From Microcystis wesenbergii NRERC-220 (GTDB lineage: Bacteria; Cyanobacteriota; Cyanobacteriia; Cyanobacteriales; Microcystaceae), in assembly GCF_032027425.1 (NCBI RefSeq), contig NZ_JAVSJA010000001.1:124001-188000 (forward strand): a stretch of DNA of 64,000 nt, written 5' to 3'. A model generated the notes under the pieces. It worked only from the letters and a program-made list of their open reading frames with translations. It did not search any database and was not told the DNA's origin. The translations under genes and the position numbers were made by a program. Positions 50,863 through 57,794 of the stretch are shown here, piece after piece (position 1 is the first letter of the stretch; each line of letters begins with the position of its first letter).

Positions 50863-51233
50863 TTATTTCTCCTGTGGTTCAGGGGTAATTGCTTTGTGGG
50901 CCTAACGCTGCCGTTCACCCAGTCGGCATATCACCCCATTTTAGGGCCATCGCCAGAACTTTTACCCATATCATAACCAAGAGCATATTAGCCAGATTAG
51001 CGCAATGCCAACAACCTCTTTTAAGTAGATTCCTAACAACAAGCTGCAATAAAATAGACTTTTCGGCGGGTCTAGCACTAATTGCTTCAGTCCACCCCAC
51101 AATTACCTAATTTTCGGGGAAAAAGTGCCAAAATTTTGCCCCCAATCGCTCTTATGTTCGGCACTTTTTCAGGGCAGAAAAATCTAAAAATCTTACCCAA
51201 CAATGTTTTTAGATTTATTCAGCCAACCCTAAG
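50863..51233. other. Intergenic region with two perfect inverted repeats downstream of ldh
   Basis: GAAAAAGTGCC (51119-51129) pairs with GGCACTTTTTC (51160-51170), and AAATCTAAAAA (51180-51190) pairs with TTTTTAGATTT (51206-51216), each 11 of 11. The second lies 18 bases past the ldh stop and could be part of its terminator. Bases 51192-51230 recur at 57393-57432. No gene is supported in this 371-base gap. Confidence 0.65.
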
Positions 51234-52229
51234 TTAAATTTTGAGTTGATCGATTAAATCGCGCATAATTTTGGCCGAATTATGTAACTGTTGGGTTTCT
51301 CTGGGACTGAGAGCAAGATTCAGAGTTTTAATCACTCCTTTCTCATTAACCACCGAGGGAATACTTAAACACACATCTTTGAGACCGTATTGACCATCAA
51401 GGAGAGTGCTAATAGTCAGAATTCTTTCTTGGGAACGTAAAATCGCTTTAACGATATCCGTGGTAGCTAAACCGATCGCATAGCTAGTATAACCCTTGCG
51501 TTTGATAATTTCATAGGCGGCGTTTTTAACCTGAAGAAAAATTTCTGTTAAGCTTTCTTGGTCGGTTGCGCTTAAATCCTGCCAATCTCCTTCTAGTAAC
51601 CTTGCTCCTCCGATATTAGCCGAACTCCACACAGCAAGCTCACTATCCCCGTGTTCACCGATAATATAAGCGTGGACGTTACGCGCATCTACATGGAGTT
51701 GGGTGGATAAAAGAGAGCGTAAACGGGCAGAATCTAGCACCGTACCCGAACCAATCACCCTAGAGGGCGGAAAATGGGTTATTTTCAGGGTAACATAGGT
51801 CATGATATCGACGGGATTACTCACCACCAAAATCAAAGCACTGGGGCAGTAAACAGCCACATCCGCAAGAATACGGCGAAAAATCGCCACATTTCGTTCA
51901 AGAAGATGTAATCTGGTTTCTCCCTCTTTTTGGGCAGCCCCGGCAGTAATAATCACCACATCGGCATTTTGTCCCACATCGGCCACGGTTCCCATTTTCA
52001 AGTCTGTGGGTTCAATAAAAGGCATTCCGTGCCTTAAATCCATCACTTCCCCTTCGACTTTATCCGTGGCGATATCTTGCAGAATTAATTCATCAAAACA
52101 GTCTTGAATTAACATCGAGTAAGCGCAGGCCATCCCCACCTGACCAACACCGATAATTACCCCCTTGCGAGGACGCAGCGGCGCGGGTTTTTCAGCGTAG
52201 GGATTGGGAGTAAATATTTTATCTAGCAT
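51234..52229 (-). CDS. ldh: L-lactate dehydrogenase
   Basis: NAD-dependent lactate/malate dehydrogenase family, 331 residues. It has the Rossmann motif GVIIGVGQVGMACAYSM near residue 24, the active-site loop TAGAAQKEGETRLHLLERN near residue 96, VSNPVDIMTYV, and the catalytic His in IIGEHGDSELAVW near residue 192. The loop position that separates the two activities is Gln (AAQKEGETR) as in lactate dehydrogenases, rather than Arg as in malate dehydrogenases. It may serve fermentation in the dark (inference). Confidence 0.9.
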   Translation of the reverse strand: MLDKIFTPNPYAEKPAPLRPRKGVIIGVGQVGMACAYSMLIQDCFDELILQDIATDKVEGEVMDLRHGMPFIEPTDLKMGTVADVGQNADVVIITAGAAQKEGETRLHLLERNVAIFRRILADVAVYCPSALILVVSNPVDIMTYVTLKITHFPPSRVIGSGTVLDSARLRSLLSTQLHVDARNVHAYIIGEHGDSELAVWSSANIGGARLLEGDWQDLSATDQESLTEIFLQVKNAAYEIIKRKGYTSYAIGLATTDIVKAILRSQERILTISTLLDGQYGLKDVCLSIPSVVNEKGVIKTLNLALSPRETQQLHNSAKIMRDLIDQLKI

Positions 52230-52464
52230 AGATTTTTGCAGTTACTGGCTCGGTAAGCTCATTTTAAGGGGAAAAGGTTAATATCAGGTAAAAAGAGACT
52301 ATAAACAGATTTTGAGGCCGTTATCGGCAATTTTTTTCTGGTAATTGGTCGGACAAATTTCTTGTCTTTATTCCCTGACCCCTAGTTTAAGAGAATTGAG
52401 GGCCGCTGACAGCTTCAGGCTATATCCTAAAATTAGGGATAAAGTGACAGTAGGAGGCGAACCG

Positions 52465-52806
52465 ATGATCTATCACATCACTACAGAAAGAGGTTGGCAA
52501 ATAGCTCGTGAAATGGGGGAATATCGGGCGTATTCCCTAAAAAATGAGGGATTTATCCATTGCTCCACCTTAGAACAAATTCCGAAAGTTGTGGCCGCTT
52601 TTTATCAAAATCAGCCAGACTTGCTGGTTTTAGCCATTTCTCCTGAACAATTGCAGTCCCCGGTCAAATGGGAGCAGCCCCAGCATCCTAACCCAGAAAA
52701 TGCCACTTCAGAGCTAGAAAAAGAGACCTTTCCCCATATTTACGGTGCTATCAACCTAGAATCGGTGGTTTTTGTCAAACCCTTACAGGAGTTGCTCAAT
52801 TCCTAG
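52465..52806 (+). CDS. DUF952-domain protein
   Basis: A 113-residue soluble protein starting at ATG 52465 after a good AGGAGG ribosome site (about 52452). The frame is open 120 bases further upstream, but that part lacks the domain. It opens with MIYHITTERGWQIAREMGEY, the hallmark of DUF952, then GFIHCSTLEQIPKVVAAFY and PHIYGAINLESVVFVKPL. The fold resembles ADP-ribosyl-related proteins; no function is established. Its 3' end overlaps cytosine deaminase by 24 bases, convergently. Confidence 0.85.
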   Translation: MIYHITTERGWQIAREMGEYRAYSLKNEGFIHCSTLEQIPKVVAAFYQNQPDLLVLAISPEQLQSPVKWEQPQHPNPENATSELEKETFPHIYGAINLESVVFVKPLQELLNS

Positions 52807-54096
52807 AACTAAATCATCTAAATCTTGGTAATCGGGGAGAGTAGTATCGATGCTCAACCCGCTCCGAATCACGAGGCGATCCCACTGTGGTCGCGATAAT
52901 AGCTCGCTAAAGTAGCGAGCCTTGAAAATTAACAAATTTGCCTCTAGACCCGTCTTAATGCGCCCTAAATGGGGCAATCCGAGCAGATTTGCCGGGGTGA
53001 GGGTGACACTATTTACCCAGTCAGCGTAGGGTGTGTCGAGATGGGCAATCCGCACCGCTTGGGTAAAGACTTCTAAACCATCGTGATCCCCAAAACCATA
53101 AAAGGGATCGCGACAGTTATCACTGGCAAAAGCCACCGGAATTCCCGCTTTTTTCATCTCTTTTACCTTAGTTGTCCCGCGCCAAAAAGGGGTTTTTTCC
53201 TCTTGACGATCCTGTAGGTAGAGATTGCACATCGGCAAGCTAACGATAGCAATGCCCGCATTTTTGACTAAATTTAGGGTTTCTTGGATTATTTCAGGGG
53301 ATTGTACCGCTAAACTGCAACAGTGACCACAGATGATTTGTCCAGAAAATTGCTCTTTAATAGCAGTACGCGCGATCGCTGCTAAACAGGTAGAATCGGG
53401 GTCGCCGTTTTCATCCAGATGAAAATCGAGATTTAAACCCCTTTCTTGGGCTAATTTGAAGGTAATATCAATTTGTGCCTGTAAATCGGGATTTGTGTAG
53501 GCTACTCCCCCTAATATGCCCCCAAATTCGGCTATTTTATCGGCTAAGGCCGCTCCCTCGGAGGTTTGATAATAGTCAAGGGAAACTAGAGAAACCGCTT
53601 GCAGGGTGATTTTACCGGCCCATTGTCGTTGCAATTCTGCCAAAGCGGTTAAGCTAATCTGTGCCTGTTGACCAAAAGAGTCGATATGGGTGCGAATAGC
53701 GGCGGTTCCGTGGGCATAACTGCATTTAACGCCAAATTCCATGCGACGATACACATCCTCTAAGCGCCACTCCCGTCGGGAATCCTCTAGGGCCATTTTT
53801 AAGGCGTTGTCAAAAGTGCCATCACGGTTAGGACAACGATGCCAACTATGACCTTTATCGAGATGGGTGTGCATATCGATAAAGCAAGGAAAAACAATCT
53901 TTTTTTTGAGGTCGATAACGGGAATATTATCTTCGGGGGGGATGGTTGAGGTGATGCGATTAATGTTACCGTCATTAATTTCCAGATTAACTAAGGTTAA
54001 TCCCTCGGCGGTTTGGGGAGAGAAACTCTCATTTTCTAGGAGGGAAACGGGAATATGGGCATTTTTGAGCCAGTAGCGCTTGCTTGAGGGAATCAT
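52783..54096 (-). CDS. codA: Cytosine deaminase-type amidohydrolase
   Basis: Metal-dependent hydrolase of 437 residues, most like CodA (cytosine to uracil plus ammonia). The motifs are FPCFIDMHTHLDKGHSWHR (two metal His, about residue 75), FHLDENGDPDSTCLAAIA, ICGHCCSLAVQS with metal His near 260, and PVAFASDNCRDPFYGFGDHD with the catalytic Asp near residue 325. Close relatives can deaminate other ring amines, so the substrate is probable rather than certain. The start codon lies in a relic transposon end. Confidence 0.87.
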   Translation of the reverse strand: MIPSSKRYWLKNAHIPVSLLENESFSPQTAEGLTLVNLEINDGNINRITSTIPPEDNIPVIDLKKKIVFPCFIDMHTHLDKGHSWHRCPNRDGTFDNALKMALEDSRREWRLEDVYRRMEFGVKCSYAHGTAAIRTHIDSFGQQAQISLTALAELQRQWAGKITLQAVSLVSLDYYQTSEGAALADKIAEFGGILGGVAYTNPDLQAQIDITFKLAQERGLNLDFHLDENGDPDSTCLAAIARTAIKEQFSGQIICGHCCSLAVQSPEIIQETLNLVKNAGIAIVSLPMCNLYLQDRQEEKTPFWRGTTKVKEMKKAGIPVAFASDNCRDPFYGFGDHDGLEVFTQAVRIAHLDTPYADWVNSVTLTPANLLGLPHLGRIKTGLEANLLIFKARYFSELLSRPQWDRLVIRSGLSIDTTLPDYQDLDDLVLGIEQLL

Positions 54097-54133
54097 TGAA
54101 ATTTTTGGGTCTGAAACCCGTAGTTTGACGACG
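54093..54133. repeat. Relic left end of a tnpB element
   Basis: Starts TCATTGAAATTTTTGGGTCT and ends GACGACG. It is closely similar to the left end of the intact element at 54321-54362 (GGGTCTGAAACCC core shared), but its terminal hairpin is decayed. It overlaps the cytosine deaminase start codon. Confidence 0.7.
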
Positions 54134-54143
54134 ACAATAGATT

Positions 54144-54248
54144 TTCTGCAAAAATCAAAAATCTGACCTTAGGTGAGGAAACAGCAGATAGGAGACAGGA
54201 GGAGAAAAAAGACAAGAGACAAGCATAATATCCATAAAACCTAAGATC
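54144..54248. repeat. Dispersed ~100-bp repeat, copy near 54.2 kb
   Basis: Starts TTTTCTGCAAAAATCAAAAA, with TTAGGTGAGGAAAC, ATAGGAGAC, then AATATCC and AAACCTAAG. It pairs with 42547-42655. A GACAAGA/AGACAAG heptamer-like run lies inside. Confidence 0.65.
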
Positions 54249-54320
54249 ATATCAAATTTATCTGAGTTTTTGGATATTTTGACCTGATAGCGGCTCGAGA
54301 ACTTACTTTTGCCGGAGGTC

Positions 54321-55667
54321 TCATCGAAAATTTTGGGTCTGAAACCCCGTCGTTCTACGACGGCTTTACTGTTAAATATGAGCATCGTTTACGAAATATA
54401 TGCTGTGAGGTATGGAAAAAGCCTATTCGTTTCGATTTTACCCCACACCCGAACAAGAGTCGCTATTGCGGCGCACTTTGGGCTGTGTAAGATTAGTTTA
54501 CAACAAAGCTCTCCACGAACGAACACAAGCTTGGTACGAAAAGCAAGAAAGAGTAGGCTACGCTCAAACTTCTTCAATGCTAACTGATTGGAAAAAGCAA
54601 GAAGAATTAGAGTTTTTAAACGAAGTTAGCTGTGTACCTTTACAACAAGGGTTAAGACATTTACAAACAGCTTTTACTAACTTCTTTGCTGGTCGTACTA
54701 AGTATCCTAACTTTAAGAAAAAACATCAAGGAGGAAGTGCCGAATTTACCAAATCAGCCTTTAAATTTAAAGACAAACAAATCTATTTAGCCAAATGCAC
54801 AGAACCTTTACCTATTCGATGGTCAAGACAAATACCAGAAAGCTGTGAACCAAGCACAGTAACAGTCAGATTACATCCTTCTGGACGTTGGCATATCTCA
54901 ATAAGATTTGATGACCCAACGATTAAGCCTTTACCAGTAACAGATAAAGCCATCGGAATTGACTTAGGAATTAGTAGCCTTGTGATTACCAGCGATGGTG
55001 ACAAAGTATCTAATCCTAAGCATTTTAAAAAGCATTATCGGAGACTGCGAAGAGCATCGAAAAATCTTTCTAGAAAACAGAAAGGGTCAAAAAATCGGGA
55101 AAAAGCAAGAATCAAAGTAGCCAAGATTTACGCTCAAATCACCGATAGCAGAAAAGACCATTTACATAAGCTAACCACTCAATTAGTTCGTGAAAACCAA
55201 ACGATTGTGGTTGAGAATTTAGCCGTCAAGAATATGGTCAAAAACCCGAAATTATCTCAGGCAATATCTGATGTAAGCTGGGGAGAAATTACCCGACAAT
55301 TAGCCTATAAATGCCGTTGGTATGGGAGAAACTACATCGAAATAGATAGATGGTTTCCTAGCTCTAAAAGGTGTAGTAATTGCGGGTATATTGCTGAGAA
55401 AATGCCGTTAAATGTTCGAGAGTGGGACTGTCCAGACTGTGGGACTCACCATGACCGAGATATTAACGCCAGTAAAAATATTTTGGCCGCAGGGCTTGCG
55501 GTGTCAGTCTGTGGAGCGACTATAAGACCAGAACAGAGTAAATCTGTTAAGGCAGGTGCGAAAAATCCTTCGGGAAAGAAACAGAAACCGTTCGGCTGAG
55601 CTCACGGCCGAAGCCTAAATCGTGAGGTTTGGGAATCACCGTCCGTTCACGGCGGTGAGGATGTCAA
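54321..55667 (+). mobile_element. IS200/IS605-type element carrying tnpB only
   Basis: The left part (54321-54370) has a hairpin CCGTCG-TTCTA-CGACGG; the right end has hairpin CACCG...CGGTG at 55637-55657 followed by GAGGATGTCAA (55657-55667), typical of this class. Only tnpB is present, so movement would need TnpA supplied from elsewhere. There is no target duplication, as expected for the family. Exact ends are estimated. Confidence 0.78.
54412..55599 (+). CDS. tnpB: RNA-guided endonuclease TnpB
   Basis: A 395-residue, apparently complete TnpB, ancestor-type relative of Cas12. TnpB uses a transposon-encoded guide RNA to cut DNA next to a short motif and helps retain the element. RuvC residues are Asp in IGIDLGISSLV (near 183), Glu in TIVVENLAVKNM (near 266) and Asp in HHDRDINASKNIL (near 349). 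Zinc-ribbon cysteines are RCSNCG and CPDCG (320-343). All catalytic positions are intact. It starts MEKAYSFRFYPTPEQESLLR. Confidence 0.95.
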   Translation: MEKAYSFRFYPTPEQESLLRRTLGCVRLVYNKALHERTQAWYEKQERVGYAQTSSMLTDWKKQEELEFLNEVSCVPLQQGLRHLQTAFTNFFAGRTKYPNFKKKHQGGSAEFTKSAFKFKDKQIYLAKCTEPLPIRWSRQIPESCEPSTVTVRLHPSGRWHISIRFDDPTIKPLPVTDKAIGIDLGISSLVITSDGDKVSNPKHFKKHYRRLRRASKNLSRKQKGSKNREKARIKVAKIYAQITDSRKDHLHKLTTQLVRENQTIVVENLAVKNMVKNPKLSQAISDVSWGEITRQLAYKCRWYGRNYIEIDRWFPSSKRCSNCGYIAEKMPLNVREWDCPDCGTHHDRDINASKNILAAGLAVSVCGATIRPEQSKSVKAGAKNPSGKKQKPFG

Positions 55668-55687
55668 GAAACAGAAACCCAAATCGT
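55460..55687 (+). ncRNA. Predicted guide (reRNA/omega) RNA of the tnpB element
   Basis: By analogy with studied TnpB systems, the guide RNA overlaps the 3' end of tnpB, runs through the right-end hairpin (55637-55657) and ends with roughly 16-20 bases of flanking DNA as guide. The element end at 55667 would make the guide begin GAAACAGAAACCC. The 5' limit is a guess; transcription is not shown. Confidence 0.5.
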
Positions 55688-55738
55688 GCCTATCCCGCTA
55701 CGCCCTCGGGTCGGGACTCCCGCAGGTTCATTGACACC

Positions 55739-56203
55739 CTACTCTCCCAATCCCAATTCCCCCAATAACTGAAGGACAGTTTTTCCAGTTACAGGATCTC
55801 GCCAATCGCGGGCAATTTCTGCCAGGGGAAGCAGTACAAAGGCCCGTTCTCGGCAGCGGGGATGGGGTATCTGTAATTCGGGCGTTTCTAAGATCAGGTC
55901 ATCATAAAATATTAAGTCTAAATCGAGGGTACGCGGTCCCCATCTTTCCCGTCGAACTCTCCCGAATAACTGCTCGATTTCTAATAATTTATCCAGTAAA
56001 TCTAGGGGCGATAAATCCACTTGCACAATGGCGCAACCGTTGAGATAATCGGGCTGAGGCGGCCCGACGGCCGCGGTTTGATACCATTGGGAATGAGCTT
56101 CTAGTTTAATTCCTTTGACTCGCTCTAATTCCCCTAAAGCTTGCCCTAAAATTGTCGCTGAATCTCCTAAATTACTGCCCAGAGCGATCGCTGCCCGCTT
56201 CAT
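55739..56203 (-). CDS. folK: 2-amino-4-hydroxy-6-hydroxymethyldihydropteridine diphosphokinase
   Basis: Folate-pathway pyrophosphokinase that acts after FolB. The 154-residue protein from ATG 56203 opens MKRAAIALGSNLGDSATIL, then SQWYQTAAVGPPQPDYLNG with the pterin-binding aromatics. The metal and ATP motifs are FGRVRRERWGPRTLDLDLIF and PHPRCRERAFVLLPL. The ATG overlaps the chelatase stop as ATGA, so the two are coupled; an upstream Met adds two residues. Confidence 0.95.
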   Translation of the reverse strand: MKRAAIALGSNLGDSATILGQALGELERVKGIKLEAHSQWYQTAAVGPPQPDYLNGCAIVQVDLSPLDLLDKLLEIEQLFGRVRRERWGPRTLDLDLIFYDDLILETPELQIPHPRCRERAFVLLPLAEIARDWRDPVTGKTVLQLLGELGLGE

Positions 56204-56970
56204 CCACATCCTTCCTCAACAATAATCTCGGCTAATTCCCCCGTCGCCCCCAAAGATTTACCTAAAAATATATTGACATTTGGATGCTTTTGTGATAGTT
56301 CAAAAACTTGGGCTTCGATCGCGGCCGTAATTCCACCGGCAAAGAGGAAATAGGGCAGTATAGGGATTGTTTGGCTACCTTGAGCGATTAAAATCTCGAT
56401 TTGTCGGGATAAACTCGGTTCTATCGACCAATAAGCTGTAATTGCCCCAAAAAACGCCGCTAGGTTTTCCACCTCCCGATTACCGCCAGGGCGACGACTA
56501 CCGTGGGACAGTAAAATGGGTTTTTGCGGGCTTAAATCAGCCAATTGTCGGGATAACAGCGATTTTATGCCCTGATAACTGCCTAAATGGGGCTTTAACT
56601 CTAGCTCAATCGGCGATCGCACTTTGGCCACGGCTGCGGGAATATCTTCTTTAACGTGAACCCCCGACAGGAGAAACAGGGGGATAATCTGCAACCGGTT
56701 ACATCCTTGGCTTTGCGCTTGTTGGGCAAAAGCTTCTATTTGTTGATGGAGAGGTGTTATCGCTAATTCTAGGGCGGCAGTCCCTACTAATACCCGATTA
56801 TCTGCTTCTAGAACCGCTATAGATCGGCTAAACTCCGATTTACTCGCCAATCTTTCGGCGGGTTGACTAATTTTTTCTTGAACTAAGGCTGCTAATCGTG
56901 TCACCGCCAGGGCTGGACGCGGATCGCGACTACCGTGGAAAACCAATAAGTAGGCTGAGGAGGTCTTCAA
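56200..56970 (-). CDS. cbiX: Sirohydrochlorin chelatase (CbiX/SirB-like)
   Basis: Inserts Fe2+ or Co2+ into sirohydrochlorin for siroheme or cobalamin synthesis. The 256-residue double-length form has the N-terminal half with LLVFHGSRDPRPALA (His near residue 11) and IIPLFLLSGVHVKEDIP (His near 108). The second half has ILLSHGSRRPGGNREVENLA and ILPYFLFAGGITAAIE. The two-lobed length fits SirB/CbiX-long rather than the short archaeal CbiX. It is coupled to folK. Confidence 0.88.
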   Translation of the reverse strand: MKTSSAYLLVFHGSRDPRPALAVTRLAALVQEKISQPAERLASKSEFSRSIAVLEADNRVLVGTAALELAITPLHQQIEAFAQQAQSQGCNRLQIIPLFLLSGVHVKEDIPAAVAKVRSPIELELKPHLGSYQGIKSLLSRQLADLSPQKPILLSHGSRRPGGNREVENLAAFFGAITAYWSIEPSLSRQIEILIAQGSQTIPILPYFLFAGGITAAIEAQVFELSQKHPNVNIFLGKSLGATGELAEIIVEEGCG

Positions 56971-57195
56971 AGAAATCTTGCCAAAATAGTTTAGCTTTTA
57001 GCCTAATATATTTTGTCTCCCTTTAGGCATAAATGCCCTTGATATTCTCCATTTAGCCTATCTGGATTGGCAAGCAGAAAGGCCCCCACTAGCCTAGGGC
57101 TGATTCATTCTCCGAATCTAATTCTTTTTTTTGCTACCCTTAATCGCTTATGAGGTAAGCTAGGGAGCAGGGAAGTACAGGTTTTTGCTCTCATA

Positions 57196-57221
57196 GTAGG
57201 TTGATTCATGAATCAACCTAC
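57196..57221. repeat. 26-bp perfect palindrome
   Basis: Arm GTAGGTTGATTCA (57196-57208) is followed immediately by its exact reverse complement (57209-57221), with no loop. Its centre is TTCATGAA. Confidence 0.85.
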
Positions 57222-57392
57222 AAAGCACGACGTTTTGAAAAATTTTCAGATATGTATTTCCGAGAAATCGACTAAAAACGTTGCCAGATAAGGATTTGAG
57301 AGAATGACATTTCAGAGAATGAAACGACCCTACCCACTAGCCCCAAGCACTACCATTTTACGCGATGTGAAGTGTGAGCAAATCAACCCACA

Positions 57393-57432
57393 TCTTATCC
57401 AACAAGGTTTTTAGATTTATTCAGCAAATCCT
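57393..57432. repeat. Dispersed repeat shared with 51192-51230
   Basis: Both copies run CTTAYCCAACAA, then GTTTTTAGATTTATTCAGC, then a CCT end, with about five differences over 40 bases. The copies are 6.2 kb apart in the same orientation. In the 51 kb copy it forms one arm of a perfect hairpin; here it does not. Confidence 0.7.
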
Positions 57433-57794
57433 ATCTAATTAATAGTTTTGTTCTCATCATCATAAAAAGTAAATAAAGTTGAAGTTAGTCAAGTTTAACT
57501 AACGTAATTCATCTGCTAATATTTATCTTTATTTACTGATCAAGAAATTGTCATTAGAACCTTAAAATCAAGTCAGGTTAGCGGCAGCTGTCCGCCGACT
57601 ATTTTACGCTTCTTTTTTAAAAAGACAGCGACAACCTTTGATCCTAACCCATCGATCGAAAAACTACTATTCGGTCCACTGGTAACAACAAGGTGAACGG
57701 TTACAGAACTTAACGGCCTATGATTAAAGAGACGAGGAATCAGAACCCTAAAAAAATCCTCGCCCCGCCATTGCCTTGATTCTCCCTCATTATT

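Larger units (their letters stand above)
56971..57794. other. 824-bp gene-free region before the ClC gene
   Basis: No frame is convincing; a 91-codon minus-strand frame at 57573-57848 runs antisense into the ClC start and looks accidental. The region holds a 26-base perfect palindrome (57196-57221), a repeat shared with the ldh end (57393-57432), and a GCGGCAGCTGTCCGCCG hairpin at 57581-57597. It looks like eroded repeat DNA with the ClC promoter at its right. Confidence 0.6.

Noticed and set aside
48640-50930. Integron cassette array with attC-like ends (GTTAGGC near 48713, GCCTAAC near 50901)
   Set aside because: The short motifs are not paired at attC distances and the genes lie on both strands.
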